Source of the DNA: Chengkuizengella marina | GTDB lineage: Bacteria; Bacillota; Bacilli; Paenibacillales; KCTC-33759 | Assembly (NCBI RefSeq): GCF_009910845.1 | Contig: NZ_SIJB01000021.1 | Location: 1 to 64,000, forward strand | DNA length: 64,000 bases | Direction of reading: 5' to 3' | Shown here: positions 25,720-36,545 of the stretch, piece after piece | Numbering within the stretch: the first letter of the stretch is position 1 | Layout of the letters: every line of letters begins with the position of its first letter | Made by a program: the position numbers and the translations under genes | The notes under the pieces: model-generated | Seen by the model: the letters and a program-made list of their open reading frames with translations, nothing else | Databases searched by the model: none | Told to the model about the DNA's origin: nothing

Positions 25720-25959
25720 ATAAATCCTCCTAATTTTTGTCTGAAAGTTGGCCATACTTTCTATTCTATGTCATTATAGTTTACATAGTTAAATATAGTA
25801 AAATTGAATATACAGCTGTATAAATTGAATGAAGCGTATACATTTATGATTTAGAACTATTTTCCTTTAATTATCTTATATTTCCTTATAGTTATAAATT
25901 TTTATGTATAATGCCGAAACTACCAATTCACTAATAAATATTTTTTTAAAATATATAAC

Positions 25960-25991
25960 AAAAGAGGGACCTTAAAAGATCCCTCTTTTTT
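25960..25991 (-). terminator. Terminator after the GH81 gene
   Basis: AAAAGAGGGA (25960-25969) and TCCCTCTTTT (25980-25989). It has T-rich tails on both strands; the GH81 gene at 26085 reads toward it. The rest of the 25720-26084 gap holds only the upstream region of the FN3 gene. Confidence 0.8.
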
Positions 25992-26084
25992 GTCACCACT
26001 ATTTCATATTAATGTAATGTGTGCATTAATTACGTCAATATAACATTTTCTATCTTTTACCTAAGATAATTTCCTATCTGTTGT

Positions 26085-29000
26085 TTAATGATCATATCCA
26101 TATGACGGAGTATCATAGGCTGGAGTTCCAATTGTAAATGTATAGAAAAAGTCTACGTGACTCCCTGGATTTAAACCATTCACTGTGTACTCCCATGTAC
26201 CGCCATTGTTAGAAGTCGCAACATTAAGTTGGCCCCCATTATCCACAATATAATGTAAGTCCACAAAGTTAGAACCTGTATTGGGTGTAAACATAAACAG
26301 TGCACTTGTTGAATTTAAGCTTTGAATTTCAATTGTATAATCATCCGTAACAATAATCGTATTTCCTGATGGAGCATCCGTTGTTACAGTTACTATATTA
26401 CTTGAGCCTGATTCATTTCCAGCAGCATCCAAAGCTCTCACATTGTAATTATACGTCGTAGAAGAAGAAAGTCCTGTATCTTGGAAAGAAGTTGTGGATG
26501 TTGAACCTACTTCTGATCCGTTTCGATATACTTTGTATCCTGTAACCCCAACATTATCCGTTGATGCTGACCAAGAAAGATCTACTGTTGTATCTGATTG
26601 ACCAGTTGAGCTTAATGATGGTGTTGTAGGAGGTGTTGTATCTGGCTGACCACCACCTCCAGAACCAAATGTAAATTGATAATCAGGTGAATTATATGCT
26701 GGTGTTCCAATGGTATAAGTGTACCAGAAGTCAATCACATCTCCTTGACTCAGTCCAGGTATCGTATATTCCCATACACCACCATTATAAACTGTCCCTA
26801 CATTAATTTGTCCGCCATTGTTCACTTTATAATGGAAATCAACAAAATTGGATGTTCCTGATGTAGGAGTGAATTTAAATAAAGCCGAATTAGCGTTTGT
26901 TTCTACCATCTCAATTGTGTAATCGTTCTCAATAATGACGTTTCCAGATCCAACATCACTTGTAGTCGCTTGAACAGCACTACTTGCAGTAGAGGAATTT
27001 CCTGCTGCATCCTTGGCAACTATTGTATAACTATATGTTGTATTGGCTGTTAAACCAGTATCCGTATAACTCGGAGTAGCTGATGTTCCTGCTAAGCTAC
27101 CATCTCGATACACTTCATAACCTGTAACTCCCTCATTATCTGTGGACGCACTCCAAGACAAACTTATACTATCTGAAGTCGCTCCCGTTACAGCTACATT
27201 TTCAGGTTGGCTAGGAGGAGTCTGGTCATTGGATTGATCAGTTGTCCCTTGAACAGAACTACTAGGAATAGACGTATTCCCTGCTCCATCCTTGGCAACT
27301 ACAGTGTAAGTATATGTTGTGCTTGCCAAAAGACCATTATCAATAAAAGATGTTGTACTGGATGACCCTGCTAAACTTCCATCTCGATAAACATCATATC
27401 CTGTCACACCTACATTATCTGTGGAAGCATTCCAAGATAAACTTACACTACTTGAAGTAGTTCCTGTAACCGTGACATTCGTTGGTTGACTCGGAGGGAT
27501 AGTATCAGCTTGCCCATTACCAATATTAAAGCTATTTGGTTGAACAACGATGGAAGTCCCATCGGAGAAGTTTACGGTTTTCACACTATTAGACATATTA
27601 TAAGCAATATACGTCATTGTATTTCCTTTTTTAAACACAGCATATAAAGGATAATCAGCTGTAATTGAAATATCTATTGTTCCTATTGCATTTAGATTAT
27701 GAATCCAATGATACATATTAGCTTTAGAATTCCCTGCTTCTGGTGTAAATACATTGGCTCGTGCATTATATTGACTTAGTGCATCAGCTGGGTCTTCTAT
27801 CGCTCGATACATCCAAATGAGATCTTCCCATGCATCCCAGTTTGTGCCTCCGTTTTCACTAATCAAAGCGTTATAGTTTAATTCAGTATAAGCTGGAAAT
27901 TGTGTTAAATATAAAGATCCTGACTGGAAAGGAAGCCAATTAATACCGTGGATTTCTTCAGGATTCCCTGTCCACCAAACACCATCACCAACGGTTTTCC
28001 CCCCCCATAACATACTCGCTGTCTCTCGGTTAAAACCATCATGATGATTTTCACCTGACACATCAAACCAGTATTCATTAATGGCATTCATCTCCGTTGT
28101 ATAAAGATAAATTCCTAAATCACGGAGAGCTGTATCACCCGTAGCCTCACCCCATAATATCATTCCTGTCCAAGCGTTCATGCCCTCAGAAGAAGATTCG
28201 TTATTATTGCCATCTCCAAAGTTTGCATTACCTGAAGCCCAAGAATGACCAGCATAAATATCAAAATTTCTCAAGAAAGGAAACATGTTATCGTTCCGAT
28301 CATCACTTGCGATATCACGAATTAATAAATCTACCATACCACCCCAATTGGATGTTGATGACCAGTTTGAATCCAACCTTGCAATTTCCGCAGCAGAACG
28401 AATAAAATAACCGTAATGAAAATGATGATCATTTAAATCTGTTACAGATCCATAACTATCTGGATAACCAAACATCGTACCCCAATTATCGTTATAATAA
28501 AATACTTCAGTACTTCCTAAATTGCCACCTGGTTCACTTGCTGTAAACCAATCTTCTAATCTATCTTTAATTTCATTTCTAAACTGATTCGCTGCGCTTG
28601 TATCCCCTACTTGGTCGGCAATCGTTGCAAGAGTAGTAATTTTACCCAAGCGTTTACCTACCCAATACGTATCAATGAGACCAGAGTAAACCTCACCTTC
28701 AGCTTCATTCACGTATCCAGCTAAAACATTCATATCATAAGTCCCTAAATCAGGTATAGCCGGTATCACCCCATTAAACGTCATATTCGTTTGGAATGAA
28801 TCTCCTTCTGCTACCTTCATCATGCCACGCACTGAATCGTAAGTATAACTCAGCAATGATTTTGAAGTATTCTTCCATTGATGTGGATATAAAGCAAAAA
28901 TAGTACCTGTTTGAGATCCTTCCTTTTGATTTGTTGTATAAGTATAAGTTGTTGTGACCTGGCTCGTATTTTCGTTATAAGACCAAGTTACCAATGTATC

Positions 29001-29771
29001 TGTAACATGCGAATATGCGTATTGAGTATATTTATTTAGAGTTGCCACTGAATTATCTGGAAGAGCGGCAACTGAAAAGTAATCGCTTCCATTTAAGTTG
29101 TTCGTCAATGTAGAACTTCCAATTCCTGACCAAGTGGAGCCAGAAGGACCAAATAAAGCATAATGTCTATTGTTAATTGTAATCCCTAAGACAGGACTAT
29201 TAGCATTTCCAGACCAAACCGAGGGAGTAGCAGGGAATGTTAATCTAGGATTTCCACCTGAATAAGTAAAATAAACATATGGTGATCCATGACCATAAGA
29301 TACTTTCATCGTATTGGAACCACTTGCAAATAAATTAGTGACAAACCAATCACTGTAACTATCTACTCTGGTATCTGGGAACGCACCAACATTACTATGT
29401 CCAACTGTAAAATCATTCCCATCCGTTTCTCCCATCCAGCCTTTAATAAAACCATTTAAACCTTCAATTTCTGGGGATGGATTAAAAATTCTTAGACCAT
29501 TCGATCGATTCCATACAGCTAATGGATGCGGGTATTGTCTTTCGGAATAGGCTTGAAAAGCAGTGGAGCTCCACCAGTCGTTTGTTGGCATAGGTCCCGT
29601 CACATTCGAAGTTTTATATATCGCTGATTGTATATTCGTTGCGCCTGGGGGTAGTACTTCAGAATAACTCCCCTGACCTACATTCACTTCACCATTAAAA
29701 CCTAAAGATGTTAATGGAAAAACAACAAGAATAAGGGACAATGACAATAAAATCATACTAATTTTTTTCAA
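26085..29771 (-). CDS. Secreted GH81 endo-1,3-beta-glucanase with three FN3 and two CBM56 modules
   Basis: The start is TTG 29771, 7 nt after GGGAGG; earlier ATG codons overlap the operator. The order is signal peptide (about 1-25), GH81 catalytic domain (about 35-750; PMPTNDWWSS, LNDHHFHYGY, and the catalytic region NNNESSSEGMNAWTG near 523-536), FN3 (about 758-845), FN3 (about 851-938) and CBM56 (about 946-1036). A third FN3 (about 1046-1132) and a C-terminal CBM56 (about 1140-1228) complete it. CBM56 modules bind beta-1,3-glucan. The enzyme should hydrolyse laminarin, curdlan or fungal wall glucan outside the cell. The promoter carries a 30-bp palindrome and a cre site. The three FN3 modules are very similar, suggesting internal duplication. 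Confidence 0.95.
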   Translation of the reverse strand: MKKISMILLSLSLILVVFPLTSLGFNGEVNVGQGSYSEVLPPGATNIQSAIYKTSNVTGPMPTNDWWSSTAFQAYSERQYPHPLAVWNRSNGLRIFNPSPEIEGLNGFIKGWMGETDGNDFTVGHSNVGAFPDTRVDSYSDWFVTNLFASGSNTMKVSYGHGSPYVYFTYSGGNPRLTFPATPSVWSGNANSPVLGITINNRHYALFGPSGSTWSGIGSSTLTNNLNGSDYFSVAALPDNSVATLNKYTQYAYSHVTDTLVTWSYNENTSQVTTTYTYTTNQKEGSQTGTIFALYPHQWKNTSKSLLSYTYDSVRGMMKVAEGDSFQTNMTFNGVIPAIPDLGTYDMNVLAGYVNEAEGEVYSGLIDTYWVGKRLGKITTLATIADQVGDTSAANQFRNEIKDRLEDWFTASEPGGNLGSTEVFYYNDNWGTMFGYPDSYGSVTDLNDHHFHYGYFIRSAAEIARLDSNWSSTSNWGGMVDLLIRDIASDDRNDNMFPFLRNFDIYAGHSWASGNANFGDGNNNESSSEGMNAWTGMILWGEATGDTALRDLGIYLYTTEMNAINEYWFDVSGENHHDGFNRETASMLWGGKTVGDGVWWTGNPEEIHGINWLPFQSGSLYLTQFPAYTELNYNALISENGGTNWDAWEDLIWMYRAIEDPADALSQYNARANVFTPEAGNSKANMYHWIHNLNAIGTIDISITADYPLYAVFKKGNTMTYIAYNMSNSVKTVNFSDGTSIVVQPNSFNIGNGQADTIPPSQPTNVTVTGTTSSSVSLSWNASTDNVGVTGYDVYRDGSLAGSSSTTSFIDNGLLASTTYTYTVVAKDGAGNTSIPSSSVQGTTDQSNDQTPPSQPENVAVTGATSDSISLSWSASTDNEGVTGYEVYRDGSLAGTSATPSYTDTGLTANTTYSYTIVAKDAAGNSSTASSAVQATTSDVGSGNVIIENDYTIEMVETNANSALFKFTPTSGTSNFVDFHYKVNNGGQINVGTVYNGGVWEYTIPGLSQGDVIDFWYTYTIGTPAYNSPDYQFTFGSGGGGQPDTTPPTTPSLSSTGQSDTTVDLSWSASTDNVGVTGYKVYRNGSEVGSTSTTSFQDTGLSSSTTYNYNVRALDAAGNESGSSNIVTVTTDAPSGNTIIVTDDYTIEIQSLNSTSALFMFTPNTGSNFVDLHYIVDNGGQLNVATSNNGGTWEYTVNGLNPGSHVDFFYTFTIGTPAYDTPSYGYDH

Positions 29772-29804
29772 ATGTATACCTCCCAAAAAATTTGAATTTG
29801 AACA

Positions 29805-29834
29805 CACAATATTGAAATCGATTTCAATATTGTG
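29805..29834. promoter_or_regulatory. 30-bp perfect palindrome, candidate LacI-type operator of the glucanase gene
   Basis: CACAATATTGAAATC followed directly by its reverse complement, with the CG-centred GAAATCGATTTC core common for LacI-family repressors. It lies 34 bp upstream of the TTG start, inside the expected leader. No LacI gene is in the window. Confidence 0.65.
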
Positions 29835-29914
29835 GTAAAGCTACATTCACCTCTTTCTTATCAAATTCTTAGCAGGTTTCTCAATGACTTGATGTATAAC
29901 GATTACGCAAAAAT

Positions 29915-29928
29915 TGTAATCGCTTACA
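29915..29928. promoter_or_regulatory. CcpA cre site upstream of the glucanase gene
   Basis: TGTAATCGCTTACA fits the relaxed cre consensus TGWAANCGNTNWCA at every position. It overlaps an inverted repeat CGATTAC/GTAATCG (29900-29906, 29916-29922). Carbon catabolite control of the glucanase is likely. Confidence 0.65.
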
Positions 29929-30014
29929 ACATGTTTTATTTTTAGTATACAGTAACTTATAGTAGCTGTATAGGAAAAATATGCAAAAAAATTGAAATAT
30001 ATTAAATTAATTAA

Positions 30015-31199
30015 TCATAGAGTATCCACGCTTTTTTTATATATTGTTTGAGATATAGCAGGGTCCTGTCTGAAAGAAGCTACTGCTATCAATAGTAAAA
30101 ATAAAACAAAGGCAACGATGTGAAAAAAACTGATTGATTTAAAATATTGTATGATAATACCACCAAAATAAGGTCCTGCTAAACTACCTACACTATAAGC
30201 TACACCGCATAATAAATTCCCCGCTGGCAATAAATTTTTTGGCAATAAATCAGTCATATAACTAATCCCTAATGAAAAAGTTGATCCAACAACCATTCCT
30301 GCAATGAACAAACAAATCGTAAGAGCCAATAATGAATGTTCTAGTAAACTAGCAATTAGAAAACTAATCATCCCTAAAAATAAAATCGTAATTAATACAC
30401 TTCTTCTACCAAGCTTGTCGCTTATCATTCCTAGAGGAAGTTGTAATACGATCGCACCCAAAGCAAATGCAAAAAGCAGAAGTGATATATTTTCTATATT
30501 AAACCCAATGCGTAGTCCATATACTGGAAAACTTCCATTTAATGAGGCCTCTAAAAAACCGTATCCAAGAGGAGGTAGAATGGCTACCCATCCATATTTC
30601 CATGCTTTTGAAAATCGATTCATCATTTCTCTAAATGAATCCGAATCATTCGTTTTCTCTGGATATTCATTCCTTAATATAAAAATCAACATCCAAGTTA
30701 TAAAACATAATAAAGAAGACAACATAAATGGTAATGCCTCACTGATTTGAACGAGAGGTGTCATTAAAGGGCCTGCGGCTAACCCAATGCCAAAGGATAG
30801 TCCATATATTGAGATATTTCGACCACGTTTATTTGCTTCTGAGGTTGTAGTAATCCATGTTTGTGTTGAAAAATGAAGAGCATGATCTCCAATGCCAATG
30901 ATGAATCGCAACACAAACCAAAACCAAAAAGTTTTCCATAAAGGAAATAACATTAAAGATATGATAATGAGCAAACCTCCAAAAATAATGATCGGTTTGT
31001 ATCCATATTTCCTTAATTGAGGTTCCATAAATGGTGTAATAAATAAAATTCCAATATATAATGCAGCTGCGTTCAGTCCATTAACAGAAGAAGGAACTCC
31101 ATCATTTTCAAAAATAATTGCAATTAAAGGAAGAAGTAATCCTTGATTAAATCCAGATATGGCTACAATGCCAATGAGTATCCAAAATCGAAAGTTCAT
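30015..31199 (-). CDS. MFS transporter, 394 aa
   Basis: The start is ATG 31199 because GAGGG lies 6 nt before it. Twelve hydrophobic segments are evident, and the family signatures between helices 2-3 (LRKYGYKP) and 8-9 (GMISDKLGRRSVL) are present. The protein resembles YfkF/YttB-type drug or sugar efflux carriers. The substrate cannot be told. It follows yigZ on the same strand but with a 180-bp gap, so it may have its own promoter. Nearby xylose genes make a sugar-related role possible but unproven. Confidence 0.85.
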   Translation of the reverse strand: MNFRFWILIGIVAISGFNQGLLLPLIAIIFENDGVPSSVNGLNAAALYIGILFITPFMEPQLRKYGYKPIIIFGGLLIIISLMLFPLWKTFWFWFVLRFIIGIGDHALHFSTQTWITTTSEANKRGRNISIYGLSFGIGLAAGPLMTPLVQISEALPFMLSSLLCFITWMLIFILRNEYPEKTNDSDSFREMMNRFSKAWKYGWVAILPPLGYGFLEASLNGSFPVYGLRIGFNIENISLLLFAFALGAIVLQLPLGMISDKLGRRSVLITILFLGMISFLIASLLEHSLLALTICLFIAGMVVGSTFSLGISYMTDLLPKNLLPAGNLLCGVAYSVGSLAGPYFGGIIIQYFKSISFFHIVAFVLFLLLIAVASFRQDPAISQTIYKKSVDTL

Positions 31200-31376
31200 A
31201 AGTTTGCCCTCGTTTATGTTCATTTCATACTTCTTATATATACAATGAAATATTTACTTTATTACTAATAGTACCGATGTTACTGTCCATATTACTATTA
31301 AAAAATCCTGCAGATTAAGAAGCCGTGGAAGACGAAACATTTTAAATCCTTATAGTGTTAAGTAGGCTTACCAAGT

Positions 31377-32027
31377 CTACTCTATTATTTCATGGATAGA
31401 GTGATCAATATATAACTGTTCACCTTTAGCAACATTCCCTTGACCTTGTGTAAAATCAATCATATTTGCAATAAACTGTTCAGCTTCAACAGCTAATGGT
31501 AAACATACAAGCGTTACTTTATCTGTAAACAGAATCTCCTTTATCATCATATCACGATTACGTAATTCATTCTCCACTTTTCCATGCCAAGTATAATCCA
31601 CCTCTACATTAACTTCCTGGTGAAGCTTCTTAAAAATGGGTTGTGATGCTTCAATTCCAACAACCGCTCCTTCTGTATAAGCTCGAATAAGCCCCCCAGC
31701 TCCAAGCATGATTCCACCATAATATCTTGTAACTACAACAGCGATATTTTTCAACCCTTGATTTTTTATCACTTCCAAAATGGGTTTACCAGCAGTTCCA
31801 CTTGGTTCTCCATCATCTGACTGTTTCTGAAATTGATCTCTATCTCCTATGATATAAGCAAAGCAGTTATGTGTTGCAGCAGAATGCTCTTTTCGAATTT
31901 TAGTAATAAACTCGAGTGCTTCTTCTTCAGTTGTTGCGGGTGCTGCATGTCCAATAAACCTAGATTTTTTGATGACAATTTCTGCTGATCCTGATTGTTT
32001 CAATGTTTTATATGAATCTAACTCCAT
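31377..32027 (-). CDS. YigZ/IMPACT-family protein
   Basis: The 216-aa protein matches the YigZ/YvyE family (UPF0029 N-terminal domain plus DUF1949). Visible motifs are KKSRFIGHAAP, HNCFAYIIG, DDGEPSGTAGKPILE and YYGGIMLGAGGLIRAY. Structures suggest nucleic acid or ribosome binding, and the eukaryotic homologue IMPACT regulates Gcn2; the bacterial role is not settled. GGAGG precedes the ATG. It lies 99 bp after pgi on the same strand and may be in the same transcript. Confidence 0.9.
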   Translation of the reverse strand: MELDSYKTLKQSGSAEIVIKKSRFIGHAAPATTEEEALEFITKIRKEHSAATHNCFAYIIGDRDQFQKQSDDGEPSGTAGKPILEVIKNQGLKNIAVVVTRYYGGIMLGAGGLIRAYTEGAVVGIEASQPIFKKLHQEVNVEVDYTWHGKVENELRNRDMMIKEILFTDKVTLVCLPLAVEAEQFIANMIDFTQGQGNVAKGEQLYIDHSIHEIIE

Positions 32028-32125
32028 CTCACAACCTCCAAACGAATTTTCCCATCAAAAAGCAGTCCACAACAGTGAACCGCTTTATAAATTTATAACA
32101 TTTATTAAGTAACTCCATCAAACCT

Positions 32126-33478
32126 TTATTCAATTAAACGGGATTCTAATTCTTCTTTTTCTTTTTCAAATCCTGGTTTTCCTAAAAGGGCAAACATATT
32201 TTTCTTATATGCTTCTACTCCAGGTTGATCAAAAGGATTTACCCCCATTAGATATCCGCTAATACCACACGCTTTTTCAAAGAAGTATGCTAAATAACCA
32301 AACCAATAAGGAGAAATCTCAGGAATCGTTATGATTAAGTTAGGCACGCCACCATCTGTATGTGCTAACATCGTACCTTGAAATGCCTTTTTGTTTACAA
32401 AGTCCATTGTTTTACCAGTTAAGAAGTTTAACCCATCTAAGTTGTCTTTATCTGATTTGATTTCGATTTCAACAGTCGGCTTTTCAACTTGAATGACGGT
32501 TTCAAACAGGTTTCTAGTTCCTTCTTGAATAAATTGCCCCATAGAGTGAAGGTCGGCAGAGAAATCTACAGATGCTGGGTAAATGCCTTTATGGTCTTTT
32601 CCTTCACTTTCCCCGTACAACTGTTTCCACCATTCAGAAACATAATGTAGTGAAGGTTCATAATTTACCAAAATTTCAATCGCTTTACCTTTACGATATA
32701 AAGCGTTTCTTACTACTGCATACTGATAGCTTACATTTTCTTTTAAATTTGGATTGCTAAATTCTTTCTGTGCTTCAGCGGCACCATTCATCATATCTTC
32801 AATATCAATACCCGCTGTTGCAATTGGTAATAGTCCCACTGCCGTTAACACGGAATATCTTCCACCAACATCATCAGGAATCACAAAGGTCTCATAACCT
32901 TCTTCTGTAGATAGCTTTTTCAAAGCTCCTTTTTCCTTATCTGTTGTTGCATAAATGCGTTTTCGTGCTTCCTCTTTACCATATTTATTTTCTAATACTT
33001 CCCGAAAAATACGGAATGCAATTGCCGGTTCAGTTGTAGTTCCTGATTTAGAAATCACATTGACTGAAAAATCACGATCACCGATAAGCTCCAATAAATG
33101 TGTTATATATGTAGAGCTGATATTGTTCCCTGCAAAGTAAACCTCTGGCGTTTTACGAGTGTCCTTTGTCAGGTTGTTATAAAAATGATGTGAAAGCATT
33201 TCTATAGCTGCTCTCGCACCTAAATAAGAACCACCGATACCAATAACGACTAGTACTTCAGAATCAGATTGGATCTTTGCTGCCGCTTTCCCAATTCGTA
33301 TAAATTCTTCTTTATCATAGTTTGTGGGTAGGTCTATCCAACCTAAGTAATCAGATCCAGCGCCTGTTTTTTCATGTAACTGGTTGTGTGCTAATTGAAC
33401 AGCATTTTCTAAATAATCCACTTCGTGCTGCTGTAAGTATGGTTGTGCATTACTGTAATCAAATTGAAGCTTTTTCAA
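32126..33478 (-). CDS. pgi: Glucose-6-phosphate isomerase
   Basis: Interconverts glucose-6-phosphate and fructose-6-phosphate in glycolysis and gluconeogenesis. The 450-aa Firmicute-type enzyme shows the sugar-phosphate-binding [24 protein letters not shown], the PGI signature [14 protein letters not shown], catalytic Glu in QEGTRNLFE and Lys in [14 protein letters not shown]. The start is TTG 33478 about 8 nt after GGAGGAG. It follows xylB by 86 bp, which links xylose-derived fructose-6-phosphate to the upper glycolytic pool. Confidence 0.95.
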   Translation of the reverse strand: MKKLQFDYSNAQPYLQQHEVDYLENAVQLAHNQLHEKTGAGSDYLGWIDLPTNYDKEEFIRIGKAAAKIQSDSEVLVVIGIGGSYLGARAAIEMLSHHFYNNLTKDTRKTPEVYFAGNNISSTYITHLLELIGDRDFSVNVISKSGTTTEPAIAFRIFREVLENKYGKEEARKRIYATTDKEKGALKKLSTEEGYETFVIPDDVGGRYSVLTAVGLLPIATAGIDIEDMMNGAAEAQKEFSNPNLKENVSYQYAVVRNALYRKGKAIEILVNYEPSLHYVSEWWKQLYGESEGKDHKGIYPASVDFSADLHSMGQFIQEGTRNLFETVIQVEKPTVEIEIKSDKDNLDGLNFLTGKTMDFVNKKAFQGTMLAHTDGGVPNLIITIPEISPYWFGYLAYFFEKACGISGYLMGVNPFDQPGVEAYKKNMFALLGKPGFEKEKEELESRLIE

Positions 33479-33564
33479 ATGATTCTCCTCCTACTCAATC
33501 TAATTTCTTTTTCTCTACCTTTAAGCATACTTTAAGTAACAGGTTTATTGCAAACTTAATTAAA

Positions 33565-35064
33565 CTATTCTCTAAAAGGTTTAAGTTTTTCATTTAAATC
33601 CTTTGTCTGAGGATAAATATTTTTATATACTTCATATAATTGTTTATATTTGTTAACATGATCGTCAATAGGTTGGAATGTTTTGGAAACCTGAATGAAC
33701 TGATTTGAACAAACTTCTAATGAAGAAAACCACTCACAACCTAAAGCCGCTAACATTGCTGCTCCCATACCCGGTCCTTGCTCATTTTCTAACTTAAGTA
33801 TTTCGGTATTAAAAATATCGGCTTGCATCTGCAGCCAAACATCGTTTTTAGCTCCCCCACCTATAGATATCATCTTATCTACTTTTTTTCCAGCATTTCT
33901 AAACAATGTTATCGATTCATTTAAAGAGAAAGTAATGCCTTCCATTATGGAGCGCACAAAAGCATCTCTATTATGTGAACTATCCATTCCAATAAAACTC
34001 CCTCGAATCACAGCATCTGCATGAGGTGTACGTTCACCTACTAAATAAGGTGTAAATAAAAGTCCATTAGCTCCTATAGGTACATGATTCACATCTTCCA
34101 CGATATCTTCAAAACTTTCAGAATGAGCAAATGTATCCTTAAACCAACTTAAGCTGTGTCCTGCTGAAAGAGTAACACCCATCACATAATATGCATCTTC
34201 TTTACCGTGATTAAAAAAATGAATCTTTCCTTTAAAATCCCTGTTCCGATCTTCTTCATAAGATAAAATCACGCCGGATGTTCCAATGCTGCATAACCCT
34301 ACACCTGGTGTTAAAATTCCAGCACCAATTGCTCCACAAGCATTATCTGCCCCACCAGCGAAGATTTTTGTTTCCTCTTTTAAACCTGTTTGTTCAGCGA
34401 TTTCAGATAATAAATTCCCTACTAAATCATGAGACTCTACTAATGGAGGACCTAAACTAATATTAACATTTAATAATTCACAAATTTCCTTACTCCACTC
34501 TTTATTCACAACATCTAATAATAACGTACCCGCTGCATCAGAATAATCCATATGAATTTGTCCCGTTAATCGATACCTCAAATAATCTTTGGGTAATAAA
34601 AATACAGCCGTCTTTTCATAAAGCTCAGCTTCGTTTTCTTGTACCCATAAAATTTTAGGCAATGTAAAACCCTCTAATGCGGGATTTTTAGTAATCTTAA
34701 ACAACTTTTGCCCAAGTTTTGTTTTAATTACATTACACTGTTTAGTCGTGCGGGTATCGTTCCAAAGGATTGCATTTCGAATCACTTCATAATTCTCATC
34801 TAGTAATACCAATCCATGCATTTGCCCCGAAAAACTAATTCCTTCAATATCTTCAGGATTAACATTCCCATGATCAACTAATTCTTTTAATGCTAAAATG
34901 GTTTGTTCCACCCAATCTTCAGGATTTTGCTCGCTATACCCTGACTTTTCATGTATCAAAGGATATTCCTTCGCGCATTCAATACAAACTTCTCCTTCTT
35001 TATTCACTAATAAAACCTTCACAGCACTTGTACCTAAATCAATACCAATGACATACTTCATCAT
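33565..35064 (-). CDS. xylB: Xylulokinase
   Basis: The 499-aa FGGY-family kinase phosphorylates D-xylulose to xylulose-5-phosphate. Visible motifs are the N-terminal ATPase loop GIDLGTSAVKVLL, the substrate region SFSGQMHGLVLLD with WNDTRT, and the C-terminal GGGAKNDVWLQMQADI and GPGMGAAMLAALG. AAGGAGG precedes the ATG at 35064. It lies 107 bp downstream of xylA with a hairpin between them that may lower its expression relative to xylA. Product enters the pentose phosphate pathway, where the transketolase in this window acts. Confidence 0.95.
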   Translation of the reverse strand: MMKYVIGIDLGTSAVKVLLVNKEGEVCIECAKEYPLIHEKSGYSEQNPEDWVEQTILALKELVDHGNVNPEDIEGISFSGQMHGLVLLDENYEVIRNAILWNDTRTTKQCNVIKTKLGQKLFKITKNPALEGFTLPKILWVQENEAELYEKTAVFLLPKDYLRYRLTGQIHMDYSDAAGTLLLDVVNKEWSKEICELLNVNISLGPPLVESHDLVGNLLSEIAEQTGLKEETKIFAGGADNACGAIGAGILTPGVGLCSIGTSGVILSYEEDRNRDFKGKIHFFNHGKEDAYYVMGVTLSAGHSLSWFKDTFAHSESFEDIVEDVNHVPIGANGLLFTPYLVGERTPHADAVIRGSFIGMDSSHNRDAFVRSIMEGITFSLNESITLFRNAGKKVDKMISIGGGAKNDVWLQMQADIFNTEILKLENEQGPGMGAAMLAALGCEWFSSLEVCSNQFIQVSKTFQPIDDHVNKYKQLYEVYKNIYPQTKDLNEKLKPFRE

Positions 35065-35109
35065 TTTATTCCTCCTTACATATCAAATAGAGATTCGCAG
35101 TAACTATAA

Positions 35110-35135
35110 AACTCCCTCTGTTAACAAAGGGAGTT
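35110..35135 (-). terminator. Intercistronic hairpin between xylA and xylB
   Basis: AACTCCCT and AGGGAGTT form a stem (35110-35117 / 35128-35135). The T-tract after it is short, so partial termination or mRNA stabilisation is more likely than a full stop. Confidence 0.5.
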
Positions 35136-35171
35136 GCTGCTCATCAGTGATAGTTCTCATTTGAGAATGAC

Positions 35172-36479
35172 TTAAAAAATATATTCATTTAAGATTGAGC
35201 GAAGTTGTTCTAATCTACCTGATTTATTTCTAATTTCATTATTTTGCAATGCATATTGTTCTAATGTGTGAAAATTGGCTTTGCCTGAAATAATCTCTAA
35301 ACCAATGCCACTTTTAAAACTGTCATAACGATTCTCAATCACCTCATCCAATACACGATCTTCTATTAATTTCCCAGCTGACCTGAGACCTCTTGCAAAA
35401 CTGTCCATACCTGCAATATGTGCATAAAATAAATCCTCTGGATCCATTGAAGCTCTTCTTACTTTAGCATCAAAATTCACACCACCTGATCCTAATCCAC
35501 CATTTTTAAGAATTTCAAACATCGCTAAAGTGACAGAATATAAATCTGTAGGAAATTCATCTGTATCCCATCCTAGTAATAAGTCCCCCTGATTCGCATC
35601 AATCGAACCAAGCATGCCATTAATACGGGCCACTCTTAACTCATGTTCAAACGTATGACCAGCTAAAGTTGCATGATTCGCTTCTAAGTTTAATTTAAAA
35701 TGATGGTGTAAATCATATTTTTGTAAAAAGGCAATTGTAGTAGCCGCATCAAAATCATATTGATGTTTTGTAGGTTCTTTTGGTTTTGGTTCAATTAGAA
35801 ATTGTCCTTTAAATCCGATTTCCTTAGCATAGTCAATCGCCATATGATAAAACCTTGCTAAATTATCTAACTCAAATTCCATGTCCGTATATAACAAAGA
35901 TTCATATCCTTCACGTCCACCCCAGAACACATAGTTTTCTGATTCAAGTTGAACTGCTGTTTCAAGACCTTTCTTCACTTGTGCTGCAGCATAAGCATAT
36001 ACATCTGCATTGTTTGTGGTTGCAGCCCCGTGGACAAATCTTGGGTTTGTAAACATGTTCGCTGTATTCCATAATAACTTCACTTTGCTTGTTTTCATTT
36101 GATCTTGTATTTGATTTACGATTTGATCTAAAATTTCGTTTGTTTCCTTTAAGCTATTTCCTTCAGGTGCAATATCTCGGTCATGAAAACAGAAATAAGG
36201 CATCCCTAATTTTTCAAAAAACTCAAATGCTGCTTCTACTCTTGCCTTTGCCAAACTCACTCCACTTTGAGTATCCCAAGGACGAAGCATGGTTTCTGAA
36301 CCAAATGGATCTGCTCCTGTTCCTGTAAATGTATGCCAATAGGAGCATGCAAACCTTAGATGCTCTTCCATTGTTTTTCCCAGCACAACTTCAGAAGCAT
36401 TATAGTGTTTAAAAGCAAATGGATTTTTTGAATCTTTTCCTTCAAACTGAATTTTGCCTACGTTATTAAATATACTCAT
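35172..36479 (-). CDS. xylA: Xylose isomerase
   Basis: Converts D-xylose to D-xylulose. The 435-aa sequence is a class II enzyme: [12 protein letters not shown] with the catalytic His/Asp pair, [12 protein letters not shown], the metal-binding [16 protein letters not shown] and [16 protein letters not shown], and [20 protein letters not shown] 36479 is chosen because GAGGG lies 9 nt ahead; a TTG two codons earlier is possible. First gene of the xylAB(-pgi) run and divergent from xylR, with inverted half-sites in the gap. Confidence 0.96.
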   Translation of the reverse strand: MSIFNNVGKIQFEGKDSKNPFAFKHYNASEVVLGKTMEEHLRFACSYWHTFTGTGADPFGSETMLRPWDTQSGVSLAKARVEAAFEFFEKLGMPYFCFHDRDIAPEGNSLKETNEILDQIVNQIQDQMKTSKVKLLWNTANMFTNPRFVHGAATTNNADVYAYAAAQVKKGLETAVQLESENYVFWGGREGYESLLYTDMEFELDNLARFYHMAIDYAKEIGFKGQFLIEPKPKEPTKHQYDFDAATTIAFLQKYDLHHHFKLNLEANHATLAGHTFEHELRVARINGMLGSIDANQGDLLLGWDTDEFPTDLYSVTLAMFEILKNGGLGSGGVNFDAKVRRASMDPEDLFYAHIAGMDSFARGLRSAGKLIEDRVLDEVIENRYDSFKSGIGLEIISGKANFHTLEQYALQNNEIRNKSGRLEQLRSILNEYIF

Positions 36480-36545
36480 AATCAAAATCCCTCTTTCACA
36501 ATTTGTAATATGTTTATTAGTACTAGACTGTATGATGGTTTAGAT

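Noticed and set aside
30304-30750. 148-aa plus-strand frame opposite the MFS transporter
   Set aside because: It is the antisense of helical coding sequence with no independent start signal.
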